In this document: in pieces, positions 1-8,008 of the stretch
Position numbering within the stretch: position 1 is the first letter of the stretch
Layout: the number at the start of each line of letters is the position of its first letter
Source: Pseudorhodobacter sp. MZDSW-24AT
Lineage (GTDB): Bacteria; Pseudomonadota; Alphaproteobacteria; Rhodobacterales; Rhodobacteraceae
NCBI RefSeq assembly: GCF_002794355.1
Contig: NZ_PGOI01000006.1
Coordinates: 62,001-126,000 of the forward strand
Reading direction: 5' to 3'
Length of the DNA stretch: 64,000 nt
Translations under genes and position numbers: made by a program
Notes under the pieces: generated by a model
What the model was told of the DNA's origin: nothing
Seen by the model: the letters and a program-made list of their open reading frames with translations, nothing else
Databases searched by the model: none

Positions 1-105
1 TCAAGCTAACCTCATCCCCCTGCCCTATCGCGGTGACCTCCGTGCGAGTTGCGATGTTGCGACCTGTCGGCTATCCCGGATGCATCATTCGGACACGAGG
101 ACCCA

Positions 106-423
106 ATGGCTGATTTCAATTTCGAGGCGATGTCGCTCAAGGAACTGCGGCAGTTGCAGAAGGACCTCGCCAAGGCGATTTCCACCTATGAAGACCGGCA
201 CAAAGCCGAAGCCCGCGCTAAGCTAGAGGCCATAGCCAAGGAGATGGGCTACTCTCTAGCCGAACTGATCGGCGTCGAGGTCAAAGCTATGCGTGCGCCA
301 GCCGTGGCGAAATACCTGCACCCTGAGAACGCAGGCATCACCTGGTCTGGCCGAGGCCGGAAACCGCAGTGGTTCGCAGACCACATCAACGCCGGCAAGG
401 ACCCGAGCGCTCTGGCGGTCTGA
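106..423 (+). CDS. H-NS-like nucleoid-associated regulator, copy 1
   Basis: A 105-residue protein with an N-terminal coiled-coil-like helix rich in Lys and Glu, followed by a C-terminal region with the pattern T-W-S-G-R-G-R-K-P-W that resembles the H-NS family DNA-binding loop. Such proteins silence AT-rich or foreign DNA by binding the minor groove. I chose the ATG that begins MADFNFEAMS because an almost identical start occurs in the second copy at 10.07 kb. The two proteins are nearly identical for about 90 residues and then differ in the last 15. The upstream DNA is duplicated as well. A role in silencing or tuning this plasmid's cargo is inferred. Confidence 0.85.
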   Translation: MADFNFEAMSLKELRQLQKDLAKAISTYEDRHKAEARAKLEAIAKEMGYSLAELIGVEVKAMRAPAVAKYLHPENAGITWSGRGRKPQWFADHINAGKDPSALAV

Positions 424-503
424 CGGAGTTGGGTGACCCCGCCCGGGCGAAGCATGGCCCAAGTTAAGGAAACCGGTTTTTGCTGACACGACTGTTCGAT
501 CAT

Positions 504-528
504 GTTAGAAAAACGACGATTTCTTAAC
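504..528. promoter_or_regulatory. Imperfect inverted repeat upstream of fic
   Basis: GTTAGAAA and TTTCTTAAC flank a short centre, forming an imperfect dyad that ends 14 bases before the Fic start codon. The Fic protein carries a C-terminal winged-helix-like region, so this may be an autoregulatory operator. That is inference from position and symmetry only. Confidence 0.35.
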
Positions 529-542
529 ACGACGCGGAGCAC

Positions 543-1637
543 ATGTTAAAGCCGACCTATGCCATTCCCGCCCTGCCACCCCCGGCCGAGATCGAAACCG
601 TTCCGGTCCTGAAGGCGCTCGCTCGCGCCAGCCGCGCGCTTGCAGATCTGAAGGGTCAGGCCAAGACCATTCCGAACCAAGGCATCCTGATCGATACCTT
701 AGCGCTTCAGGAAGCCAAGGCTTCGTCGGAAGTCGAAAACATCGTCACAACGCAGGATGAACTGTTTCAGGCGGATGTTTTCCCTGACGATCCGCAGTCC
801 CCGGCGGCCAAAGAAGTAGCGCTGTATCGCGACGCTCTGCGGCTCGGATACGCACGCTTGGGCGAAACCGGCGGCCTGATCCCAAATTCGGCGCTCATCG
901 ACATGTTCCGCTTGCTGAAGGGCCGCAGCGATGGATTTCGAGTGACACCGGGTACTGCCCTCAAGAACGAGCAAACAGGGGAGATCGTCTTCGTCCCCCC
1001 CCAGGATGCGCACGAAATTGTCCGCCACATGACGGCGCTCGAACGGTTCATCAACGACGATGAACTCAGCGAGCTCGATCCGCTCATCAAGATGGCTTTG
1101 ATCCATCATCAGTTCGAAAGCATCCACCCGTTTCCGGATGGCAACGGACGTATCGGGCGCATCCTCAACGTACTTTATCTGACCAGAACGGGGTTGCTCG
1201 ACATCCCGGTGCTCTACCTGTCGCGGTTCATCACCCGTAACAAAGCGGACTACTACAGGCACCTTCAGGCGGTGCGCGACACGGGCGATTGGGAACCCTG
1301 GGTCATCTACATGCTGGAGGCCGTTGCAGAGACTTCTGCCACAACAGTCGAGATCGTCACCGGCATCCGACAGCAAATGGCGGACGTGAAGCATCGGCTA
1401 CGTGAAGACTTGCCGAAGATTTACAGCCAGGAACTTCTGAACAACTTGTTTCGCCATCCCTACACCCGGATCGAATATCTGCAGAACGATCTGGATGTCA
1501 GTCGGCAGACGGCCGCGAAGTATCTCGATACTTTGGCTGAGCAGGGCTTTGTCGAAAAGCATCGCTCTGGAAAGCACAACTACTTCATCAACGTCGCCCT
1601 GGTGAAACTCTTCCTCGACGTTTCGGGCGGACCGTAA
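543..1637 (+). CDS. Fic family protein (AMP-transferase) with C-terminal winged helix
   Basis: A 364-residue Fic protein. The catalytic loop HPFPDGNGR lies near residue 195 and matches the HxFx(D/E)GNGRxxR motif of enzymes that transfer AMP or another nucleotide to target proteins. An N-terminal Fic_N-type region carries S61-SEV-E65-N66, matching the (S/T)xxxE(G/N) inhibitory helix that blocks ATP binding in autoinhibited (class II) Fic proteins. The last ~80 residues look like a winged helix-turn-helix ("LDVSRQTAAKYLDTLAEQGF"). No separate antitoxin gene is next to it, consistent with self-inhibition. It stands alone between the H-NS-like gene and a repeat. The target is unknown. Confidence 0.9.
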   Translation: MLKPTYAIPALPPPAEIETVPVLKALARASRALADLKGQAKTIPNQGILIDTLALQEAKASSEVENIVTTQDELFQADVFPDDPQSPAAKEVALYRDALRLGYARLGETGGLIPNSALIDMFRLLKGRSDGFRVTPGTALKNEQTGEIVFVPPQDAHEIVRHMTALERFINDDELSELDPLIKMALIHHQFESIHPFPDGNGRIGRILNVLYLTRTGLLDIPVLYLSRFITRNKADYYRHLQAVRDTGDWEPWVIYMLEAVAETSATTVEIVTGIRQQMADVKHRLREDLPKIYSQELLNNLFRHPYTRIEYLQNDLDVSRQTAAKYLDTLAEQGFVEKHRSGKHNYFINVALVKLFLDVSGGP

Positions 1638-1784
1638 ACTCGACACCGGGCGTTCGGCTCCTTGGGCAGTCGTGCCGACCTCCGCGTCGGTTCAGATTTC
1701 CGGGCCACCGAGAGGTCTGAAAGCCGAACGGACCGGATCGGGGACCCTGCCCCGATGCCGAGCTCTCGGGACAAACCGTGGGCC

Positions 1785-1949
1785 TTATGCCCACGGGTCG
1801 ACCTCAGCGATCACTTGAACCTCGTCGCCGTCGATTTCATCAGCGGGGACGGCGCCGAAGGTTCCATCCCCTGCCTGGAAGACGACGATCGAGACCATGA
1901 GCGTGGCGGCGAGGGAGGCGGCGAAGGCGTGTGCATCTTTGCGGGACAT
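1785..1949 (-). CDS. Conserved 54-aa small protein, repeat copy 1
   Basis: A 54-residue product beginning MSRKDAHAFA with a short hydrophobic stretch (LAATLMVSIVVF) and an acidic C-terminus. A good ribosome site (AGGAG, 7 bases upstream) precedes the ATG. An almost identical gene lies at 17.45 kb inside the second copy of a 531-bp repeat; the two differ mainly in the last 10 residues. This conservation under mostly silent or conservative change supports a real gene. It could be a single-pass membrane or exported peptide. I do not recognise a family. Confidence 0.55.
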   Translation of the reverse strand: MSRKDAHAFAASLAATLMVSIVVFQAGDGTFGAVPADEIDGDEVQVIAEVDPWA

Positions 1950-2348
1950 CTGTTTGGCTCCTGTCTTGGAGGCGGGGGACCATCCCCCGCGCGACAGGAC
2001 CCCGCAGGCCCGAAGACTGGCTGACATCATCGGGTGCGTTCGGCTCGCCCGAATCCACCCGGCGGCACGGGCTCGCCCGTAGTCCGACCCCTTGCGGGTT
2101 GATCTCGAAGACAGGATTCGGGGCAAGGAAGGGAATGGCGAGCGGGGGATGGTGCCCTGACGACTGGAGCCGGTTGTCCCGCTGATGCTTTCAACGCCGC
2201 AAGCCTCCCGGGCAGGCTCTTGGTTGGAGGCCTCCGTCTTGGAGGATGGATCCTTTGGTGCCCCGCGATTTCGCGGGACGAGAGTGTGGTCGGTGAGAGG
2301 CCCGCCCTTCGGCAGGCCCCTCACGCATTCTCAGGGCTCAGGCGGCCA
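1818..2348. repeat. 531-bp long direct repeat, copy 1
   Basis: Nearly identical to 17486-18016, in the same orientation and of the same length, with scattered substitutions. It contains most of the 54-aa gene on the minus strand plus about 390 bases of its upstream region. Confidence 0.85.
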
Positions 2349-2428
2349 TGTCTGCGCCCCTGGCATTAGGAACCGGATGCGGTGCAAGAGCGCATCATCA
2401 AGGCCGACAGTTCTTCTCACGACATCCT
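1950..2428 (-). other. Non-coding, hairpin-rich leader upstream of the 54-aa gene
   Basis: I find no convincing protein gene in this ~480-base stretch. It is packed with short perfect or near-perfect inverted repeats: GCGGGGG/CCCCCGC near 1970, ACGGGC-TC-GCCCGT near 2070, GCCT/AGGC near 2205, CCTCC-GTCTT-GGAGG near 2230, CCCGCG-ATTT-CGCGGG near 2263, and a longer GTGAG-GGCC stem at about 2295-2327. On the minus strand these would form a chain of stem-loops in the 5' leader of the 54-aa gene. A structured regulatory RNA or a processed sRNA is possible. Confidence 0.45.
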
Positions 2429-3130
2429 CTACCCGACCGTCACGCCGAAGAGCATACCGACTGCTGCTGTCGCTGCCATGGCGAGCCCGCCCCAGAAGGT
2501 GACGCGGACGGCTCCCTTGACGATCCCCGCACCGCCGGCTGAGGCACCGAGCCCGCCCAGCACCGACAGCGCGATCAAAGTAGTGACCGCGACGATGAGA
2601 GTTATCTGAGCGGCAGGCACGAGGGCCGAGATGATAAGGGGAACGACCGCGCCGACGGCGAAGGTTGCCGCCGAAACGAGGGCGGCCTGGATCGGATGCG
2701 CAGTCACAGTTTCCGAGATGCCCAACTCGTCACGCGAATGGGCGCCAAGCGCGTCCTTCTCGGTCAGCTGAAGCGCGATCTGCCGTGCGAGACCTTCGTC
2801 GAGCCCGCGCCCGACATAGATACGTGTGAGCTCGACGAGCTCGGCCTTGGGCGTATTTTTCAGCTCGCGCGTCTCGCGGGCGATGTCGGCCTGTTCCGCA
2901 TCGGTCTGCGAACTGACAGAGACGTATTCGCCGGCAGCCATCGACATCGCTCCGGCGACGAGGCCGGCAAGTCCGGCGATCAGGATTTCGGGACGACCAG
3001 ATCCGGCCGCGGCGACCCCTACGACCAGGCTCGCAGTTGAGACGAGGCCGTCATTCGCCCCGAGAACGGCAGCCCGCAACCAGCCGATGCGATGCACCAT
3101 GTGGATTTCTGAATGCGACAGACGACTCAT
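2429..3130 (-). CDS. VIT1/CCC1-family Fe(II)/Mn(II) transporter
   Basis: A 233-residue membrane protein of the VIT1/CCC1 family, which moves Fe2+ or Mn2+ across membranes by H+ antiport. It begins MSRLSHSEIHMVHRIGWLRAAVLGANDGLVS; the ANDG signature of the first helix is present. A cytoplasmic Glu-rich metal-binding segment (E-x-x-E around residues 70-120) follows, then three C-terminal helices. I chose the ATG after a GGAAAGG site, not the longer upstream frame. It is divergent from the copper ATPase at 3.3 kb. Detoxifying iron or manganese export is inferred from the surrounding metal genes. Confidence 0.85.
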   Translation of the reverse strand: MSRLSHSEIHMVHRIGWLRAAVLGANDGLVSTASLVVGVAAAGSGRPEILIAGLAGLVAGAMSMAAGEYVSVSSQTDAEQADIARETRELKNTPKAELVELTRIYVGRGLDEGLARQIALQLTEKDALGAHSRDELGISETVTAHPIQAALVSAATFAVGAVVPLIISALVPAAQITLIVAVTTLIALSVLGGLGASAGGAGIVKGAVRVTFWGGLAMAATAAVGMLFGVTVG

Positions 3131-3246
3131 CAGAGAAAACCTTTCCAAGCCGCAATCGTGCGTATGCGTTACGATAGCGGGACCATCAGACGATAGCCCA
3201 TCAGCTTCGTCGCGCAATGCTCGGGGTCAGGTCTCATCTGGCCTTG

Positions 3247-3267
3247 ACCTTCCAGTCACGGGAAGGT
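3247..3267 (+). promoter_or_regulatory. CueR-type operator for copper ATPase 1
   Basis: A perfect 7-bp dyad ACCTTCC-N7-GGAAGGT, identical in form to the E. coli CueR operator upstream of copA. TTGACC at its left edge would be the -35 element of an overlong-spacer MerR-type promoter. A cueR gene lies 4 kb away. Confidence 0.85.
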
Positions 3268-3331
3268 CCACATTGGCATCGAAGGCCATGCCTTGGCCTT
3301 CGCGCGGCACGGTCCGCGAAAGGAGAACGTC

Positions 3332-5698
3332 ATGTCCACCGTCGATCCCCACGCAAGCCACGTCCGCACCGACGACGAAATGCCGACGCAACACGATGCG
3401 CCTGCAACCGGCCCGACGGACATCGACCCCGTCTGCGGCATGACGGTGACCCTGAAGCCGGACATTCGGACCGAGAACTTCGGCGGCAAGGACTTCCATT
3501 TCTGCTCGGGCAAGTGCCAGACGAAGTTCAAAGCCGATCCGTGGTTCTACGCCTCGGGCCGCGCCGCTGGCCGCAAGAAGGCCGCCCCGGATAACGTCCA
3601 GTACACCTGCCCGATGCATCCGGAGATCGTCCGAGATGCGCCGGGAGCCTGCCCGATCTGCGGCATGGCGCTGGAGCCGATGGTCCCCTCGGACGAGCCG
3701 AGCGAGGAACTGACAGACTTCACGCGGCGGATGTGGATCTCGGCCGCCGCGGCGGTGCCGCTCATCATTCTGACGATGGGCGAGCTGGTGGCGCTGCCGG
3801 TGCGTGACTGGGTCGGCCACCAGACGGCCAGCTATCTCGAGTTCGTGCTGGCGACGCCGATCATCCTCTGGGCGGCGCTGCCGTTCTTCCGGCGCGGCTG
3901 GGAGTCGGTTGTGAACAGGTCGCCCAACATGTGGACGCTGATCAGCCTCGGGGTGGGCGCGGCGTATCTCTATTCGCTGGTCGCGACCTTCCTGCCCGGC
4001 GTGTTCCCGGACGCCTACCGGATGGGCCACGGGGTCGGCACCTACTACGAGGCGGCAGTGGTGATCGTGGCGCTGGTCTTCGTGGGCCAGGTGCTGGAGC
4101 TGCGCGCGCGAGAACGAACCGGCGACGCGATCCGCGCCCTTCTGGACCTCGCGCCCAAGACCGCGCGGCGCATCTTGCCGGACGGTACCGAATACGACGC
4201 GCCGCTGGAAAACATCATGGCAGGCGACAGGCTGCGCGTCCGCCCCGGCGATGCGGTCGCGGTCGACGGGACGGTAATAGAGGGGCGATCGGCACTGGAC
4301 GAGAGCATGCTGACCGGCGAGTCGATGCCGGTCGAGAAAGGCCCGGGTGATGCGGTGACCGGGGCCACGATCAACAAGAACGGCTCTCTCGTGATCGAGG
4401 CGGGCAAGGTCGGGTCCGACACTGTGCTCGCACAGATCGTGGCGATGGTGGCGAACGCGCGCCGGTCGCGCGCGCCGATCCAGGGGCTCGCCGACCGCGT
4501 GTCGGCGGTGTTCGTGCCGACCGTGGTGGTCATCGCCATCGCGGCCTTCGTCGTCTGGCTGACCGTGGGCCCCGAGCCCGCGCTGGTCTTCGCCATCGCC
4601 TCGGCGGTGTCGGTCCTCATCATCGCCTGTCCCTGCGCGCTGGGGCTGGCCACACCGATCTCGATCACCACGGCGGCGGGACGCGGGGCACAGGCCGGCG
4701 TGCTGATCAAGGACGCCGAGGCGCTGGAACGCATGGCGGGCGTCGATACGCTGATCGTGGACAAGACCGGCACCCTGACCATGGGCAAGCCGAAGCTGAC
4801 GGACACCATCGCGATATGGAACCTGCCGGAAGCGGACCTGTTGTCGCTGGCCGCAGCGCTTGAGCGCGGTTCGGAACACCCGCTGGCCGAGGCGATCGTC
4901 GAGGGCGCCGAGGCGCAGGGTGCGCCGCGTCAGGAGGCGACCGACTTCGAGGCCGTCACCGGCAAAGGCGTGCGCGGCCAGGTCGGCGGACGCGCGGTGG
5001 CGCTCGGCAATGCCGCGATGATGCTGGAGATGGGGCTGGACCCGGGTGCGGCCGAGGTGAAGGCGGACACGCTACGCGCCGAGGGGAAGACGGCGATGTT
5101 CGTCGCGGTCGATGGCGCGCTTGCCGGGATTGTGGCGGTAGCCGACCCGATCAAGGACTCCACCGCCCAGGCCATCAGGGAACTTCATGCCCAGGGGCTG
5201 CGGGTGCTCATGGCGACGGGCGACAACGAGCGCACGGCGCAGGCGGTGGCGGGCAAGCTCGGCATCGACGAGGTGCGCGCGGGCATCCTGCCCGAGGGCA
5301 AGAAGGACCTGATTGAGCAGTTGCGCCGCGATGGCCACAAGATCGCCATGGCGGGCGACGGGGTGAACGACGCGCCCGCGCTGGCCGCCGCCGATGTCGG
5401 CATCGCCATGGGCACCGGCGCGGATGTGGCGATGGAAAGCGCCGGGATTACCCTGCTGGGTGGCGACCTCATGGGCATCGTCCGGGCCCGCAAGCTCGCC
5501 CGCGCCACCCTGCGCAACATCAAGCAGAACCTGTTCTTTGCCTTCGCCTACAACACGCTCGGGGTGCCGGTCGCAGCGGGGCTGCTCTACCCGCTCACCG
5601 GGATGCTGCTGTCGCCGATGATCGCCGCCGCAGCGATGAGCCTGTCGTCGGTGTCGGTGATCACCAACGCGCTTCGGCTCAGGCAGATCGACTTGTGA
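3332..5698 (+). CDS. copA: Cu(I)-exporting P1B-type ATPase with YHS and HMBD domains
   Basis: A 788-residue ATPase that pumps Cu(I) (or Ag(I)) out of the cytoplasm. The N-terminus has a YHS domain (DPVCGM near residue 33) and then a heavy-metal-binding domain (YTCPMHP...CPICGMALEP, about residues 90-116) in place of the usual ferredoxin-like HMA domain. Further on are the actuator TGES loop, the transmembrane CPC metal site (IACPCALGLATP, ~residue 430), the phosphorylation motif DKTGTLT (~476), the SEHPLAEA motif and GDGVNDAPA (~675). The start follows an AGGAG site. A CueR operator lies 65 bases upstream. The next gene begins 10 bases after the stop. Confidence 0.95.
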   Translation: MSTVDPHASHVRTDDEMPTQHDAPATGPTDIDPVCGMTVTLKPDIRTENFGGKDFHFCSGKCQTKFKADPWFYASGRAAGRKKAAPDNVQYTCPMHPEIVRDAPGACPICGMALEPMVPSDEPSEELTDFTRRMWISAAAAVPLIILTMGELVALPVRDWVGHQTASYLEFVLATPIILWAALPFFRRGWESVVNRSPNMWTLISLGVGAAYLYSLVATFLPGVFPDAYRMGHGVGTYYEAAVVIVALVFVGQVLELRARERTGDAIRALLDLAPKTARRILPDGTEYDAPLENIMAGDRLRVRPGDAVAVDGTVIEGRSALDESMLTGESMPVEKGPGDAVTGATINKNGSLVIEAGKVGSDTVLAQIVAMVANARRSRAPIQGLADRVSAVFVPTVVVIAIAAFVVWLTVGPEPALVFAIASAVSVLIIACPCALGLATPISITTAAGRGAQAGVLIKDAEALERMAGVDTLIVDKTGTLTMGKPKLTDTIAIWNLPEADLLSLAAALERGSEHPLAEAIVEGAEAQGAPRQEATDFEAVTGKGVRGQVGGRAVALGNAAMMLEMGLDPGAAEVKADTLRAEGKTAMFVAVDGALAGIVAVADPIKDSTAQAIRELHAQGLRVLMATGDNERTAQAVAGKLGIDEVRAGILPEGKKDLIEQLRRDGHKIAMAGDGVNDAPALAAADVGIAMGTGADVAMESAGITLLGGDLMGIVRARKLARATLRNIKQNLFFAFAYNTLGVPVAAGLLYPLTGMLLSPMIAAAAMSLSSVSVITNALRLRQIDL

Positions 5699-5708
5699 GG
5701 GACTGACG

Positions 5709-6320
5709 ATGGCCGAGGAACCGAACCGCTGGGAAGACGTCTACCAGAGCAAGAAGGAGGGCGAGACGAGCTGGTTCGAGGACCGCCCGCAGGTCTCGCT
5801 CGATCTCATCGCCGCGACGGGCGTGGGCAAGGACGCGGCCATCGTCGATGTCGGCGCGGGATCCTCTCGGCTGGTGGACTGCCTGCTGGAACAGGGGTTC
5901 CGCGGGATAACTGTGCTCGACCTCTCAGACACCGCTCTTGCGAAAGCCCGCTCGCGACTGCCTCAGGATGCGCCGGTCGAATGGGTGGTGGCGAACATCC
6001 TGCACTGGCAGCCTACCGGCCGCTTCGACGTCTGGCATGATCGGGCCGCGTTCCACTTCCTGACCGGGGCCGCCGACCAGGACGCCTATCTGCGGGTCAT
6101 GGATCGCGCCCTGCTCCCCGGCGGCCACGCCATCATCGGAACCTTCGCGCCCGACGGCCCGACGCAATGCAGCGGCCTGCCGGTCGCGCGCTATGACGCG
6201 GCCCTGCTTTCGGAACGGCTGGGTAGCGGATATCGGCTTGTCCGATCGCTGAACCACGAACATCGTACACCCTGGGGCAGCGTGCAGCGGTTCCATTTCG
6301 GGCTTTTTCGGAAGGTCTGA
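5709..6320 (+). CDS. Class I SAM-dependent methyltransferase
   Basis: A 203-residue soluble methyltransferase with the Rossmann motif I sequence VDVGAGSSRLVDCLL (~residue 47) and later VLDLSDTALAKAR and FDVWHDRAAFHFL motifs. It lies directly downstream of the copper ATPase, almost certainly in the same transcript. Homologous small methyltransferases often follow copper ATPase genes, but the substrate is unknown. A thiopurine/tellurite-type S-methyltransferase activity is an alternative; nothing in the sequence settles it. Confidence 0.8.
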   Translation: MAEEPNRWEDVYQSKKEGETSWFEDRPQVSLDLIAATGVGKDAAIVDVGAGSSRLVDCLLEQGFRGITVLDLSDTALAKARSRLPQDAPVEWVVANILHWQPTGRFDVWHDRAAFHFLTGAADQDAYLRVMDRALLPGGHAIIGTFAPDGPTQCSGLPVARYDAALLSERLGSGYRLVRSLNHEHRTPWGSVQRFHFGLFRKV

Positions 6321-6337
6321 CGGGGGTCGGGAAAACG

Positions 6338-6802
6338 TCAATCTGCAGCCGCGTTGGACCGCTGCGCCTGCGCGTCGCGAATGTGTTCGGGCCAGGTCGA
6401 CTTGATGTAGTCGAGAATGGCTTCGATCTCGCTTTCCGCAAGCACGGACTCGAAGCCCGGCATGCTCGACGTGAAGGTCACACCCATGTCGTCCAGGACA
6501 GCCTGCCCGCCACGGGCAATGTAGTCGATGAGCATGGCGTCATCGTGATGCCAGGTGTGGCCCGTCTCGTCATGGGGCGGCGCCGGATAAAGGCCGTTGG
6601 CGTCAGGGCTGCGCCAGTCGGGCTGTCCCTCCAGATCCACGCCGTGGCAGGCTGCGCAGTGCTCGACGTAAAGCGCGCGGCCGGAGTCGGTGTCCGTCTC
6701 GGAAGCGTGGAGGAACGCCGCAGCCGGAACCGGCATGAGCCCGATCATCAGGGAGAATGCAGGCAACAGATGCCGACCGGGCAAGAGCGGTTTGACCGGC
6801 AT
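6338..6802 (-). CDS. Secreted monohaem cytochrome c
   Basis: A 154-residue c-type cytochrome. A signal peptide (MPVKPLLPGRHLLPAFSLMIG...PAAA) precedes a single haem site CAACH and a C-terminal helix with SSMPGF supplying the likely distal Met. The segment YPAPPHDETGHTWHHDDAML is conserved in the paralogue at 42.98 kb and adds extra His residues that could bind metal. I chose the internal ATG because the preceding residues are arginine-rich and would spoil the signal peptide. It faces the methyltransferase tail to tail and lies downstream of cueR. Electron transfer to a periplasmic oxidase is inferred. Confidence 0.88.
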   Translation of the reverse strand: MPVKPLLPGRHLLPAFSLMIGLMPVPAAAFLHASETDTDSGRALYVEHCAACHGVDLEGQPDWRSPDANGLYPAPPHDETGHTWHHDDAMLIDYIARGGQAVLDDMGVTFTSSMPGFESVLAESEIEAILDYIKSTWPEHIRDAQAQRSNAAAD

Positions 6803-6834
6803 TCGGTGCCCCTGTCGGCGCCACGACCCAGCCA

Positions 6835-6942
6835 TCAGCGAAAGAAGACGTATTTGACCAGTGCGGCAACGACGAGCACCACTAGAACGGCGACCACCAC
6901 GCCCCACAGCCCCATTCCCCACATCATGCCGTCGCCCATCAT
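6835..6942 (-). CDS. 35-aa small membrane protein
   Basis: A 35-residue peptide starting MMGDGMMWGMG, then a single strongly hydrophobic helix (VVVAVLVVLVVAALV) and a YVFFR tail. The ATG follows a clear AGGAG site. It sits between cueR and the cytochrome c gene in the same orientation. The Met-rich N-terminus could bind Cu(I). The small size makes the call moderate, but the ribosome site, membrane helix and operon position agree. Confidence 0.6.
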   Translation of the reverse strand: MMGDGMMWGMGLWGVVVAVLVVLVVAALVKYVFFR

Positions 6943-6961
6943 CGTTCCGATCTCCTGACTC

Positions 6962-7360
6962 CTAGTGGTCGCGCGACCTTCCCGAGAGCCCGTCGATGAT
7001 CGGGCAATCCGGGCGGGCGTCGCCGTGACAATTCTCGACAAGATGCCCGAGCATCTCCCGCAACCCGGTCAGTTCCGCGATCTTGCGGTCGATCTCGCCA
7101 AGCTTCTCGGTGGCGATCGCCTTCACATCCGCGCTGGCGCGGTCCCGGTCGGTATAGAGGGAGAGCAGCTGGCGACATTCCTCGACCGAGAAGCCGAGGC
7201 TGCGGGACCGCTGGACGAAGCGCAGCCGGTGGACGTCCTCGTTGGAATAGTCGCGGTACCCGTTGGCAGCCCGGTCGGCGGTCAGCAGACCGATCTCCTC
7301 GTAGTAGCGGATCGTCTTGGGCGGCAGGCCCGATTGCCTAGCGGCAGTCCCGATGTTCAT
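6962..7360 (-). CDS. cueR: Cu(I)-responsive MerR-family regulator CueR, copy 1
   Basis: A 132-residue MerR-family activator. The N-terminal winged helix starts MNIGTAARQSGLPPKTIRYYEEIGLL. The dimerisation helix ends in the metal loop C111-HGDARPD-C119, equivalent to C112 and C120 of E. coli CueR, and a Ser at position 76 matches the CueR Ser77 that marks +1 metal-ion sensors. It probably activates the ACCTTCC...GGAAGGT promoters found throughout the window. A second CueR lies at 28.2 kb. Confidence 0.92.
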   Translation of the reverse strand: MNIGTAARQSGLPPKTIRYYEEIGLLTADRAANGYRDYSNEDVHRLRFVQRSRSLGFSVEECRQLLSLYTDRDRASADVKAIATEKLGEIDRKIAELTGLREMLGHLVENCHGDARPDCPIIDGLSGRSRDH

Positions 7361-7392
7361 GGAGCATCTCCTGACCTTGCCGTTCCAGTATA

Positions 7393-7414
7393 GGGGTTCT
7401 AGTTACTGGAAGCT
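7393..7414 (-). promoter_or_regulatory. Possible CueR half-conserved operator upstream of cueR
   Basis: On the minus strand CTTCCAG and CTAGAA form a weak dyad about 35 bases before the cueR start, with TTGAGC upstream and TATACT downstream. It is much less symmetrical than the other CueR boxes here, as expected for a weak autoregulated site. Confidence 0.4.
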
Positions 7415-7477
7415 CAAGAAATTTCGAAGCGACAAACGGACGTGGCCGCGCGGCTGAACCGCGCGGCCATCCGGGTC

Positions 7478-7972
7478 TCAGTTGGCGTTCTCGGCCAGCC
7501 AGGCGGTCATCCGCTCGATCTCGGGGCCCTGCGCTGCGATGATCTCTTCGGCGAGCGCGCGCATCTGCGGATCGTCCCCATGTGCGAGCAGCACCTCCGC
7601 CATGTCGATGGCGCCCTGATGGTGGGCGATCATTCCACAGGCGAAAGCCACGTCGGCATCCTCCATCATCATGCCGTCGTGCATGGCCGGCATGGTGATC
7701 ATCATCCTGCGCATGTTCTCCTGAACGTGTTCCGGCTGGGCCGCGAGGTCCACACCTCCCATGCCCATCATGTCCATCATGGCCGAGCCCATGGCGCCGC
7801 CATGATTACCGTGCATGCCGCCATGACCCATGGCCGAATGGTCAATGCCACCCGAGGCAGCGGCTGTCGTGCACTGTTCGGGCAGCTTGAACTCCGCGTC
7901 CTGCGCCAAAGCGGGCGCCGAGAAGGCAGTTGCGGCGACAGCCGCGGCGAAGATCGTCTTTGCGATGTTCAT
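7478..7972 (-). CDS. Periplasmic DUF305 copper-binding protein, copy 1
   Basis: A 164-residue exported protein. The signal peptide starts at MNIAKTIFAAAVAATAFSAPALA and follows an AGGAAA site. A Met/His-rich stretch (IDHSAMGHGGMHGNHGG) precedes the DUF305 core with the family signature MIAHHQGAIDMAEVLL. DUF305 proteins have four-helix, ferritin-like folds, and cyanobacterial CopM is a periplasmic Cu(I)-binding member. It is transcribed towards cueR from the opposite side. A second DUF305 gene sits in the other copper block at 31.6 kb. Confidence 0.9.
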   Translation of the reverse strand: MNIAKTIFAAAVAATAFSAPALAQDAEFKLPEQCTTAAASGGIDHSAMGHGGMHGNHGGAMGSAMMDMMGMGGVDLAAQPEHVQENMRRMMITMPAMHDGMMMEDADVAFACGMIAHHQGAIDMAEVLLAHGDDPQMRALAEEIIAAQGPEIERMTAWLAENAN

Positions 7973-8008
7973 CGTGAGTTTTCCTGATTGTGTGAATTTC
8001 ATTGGCGA

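Noticed and set aside
1785-2324. A 179-codon minus-strand frame covering the repeat unit
   Set aside because: Only the last 54 codons have a ribosome site and a differing but plausible C-terminus. The upstream part coincides with strong hairpins and reads as low-complexity sequence.
1950-2348. Repeated short hairpins considered as a CRISPR array
   Set aside because: The stems differ from each other, there are no regular direct repeats or spacers, and no cas genes are present.
3227-4879. A 550-codon minus-strand frame opposite the first copper ATPase
   Set aside because: Arg/His-rich antisense translation with no motif; the plus-strand ATPase has all catalytic motifs.
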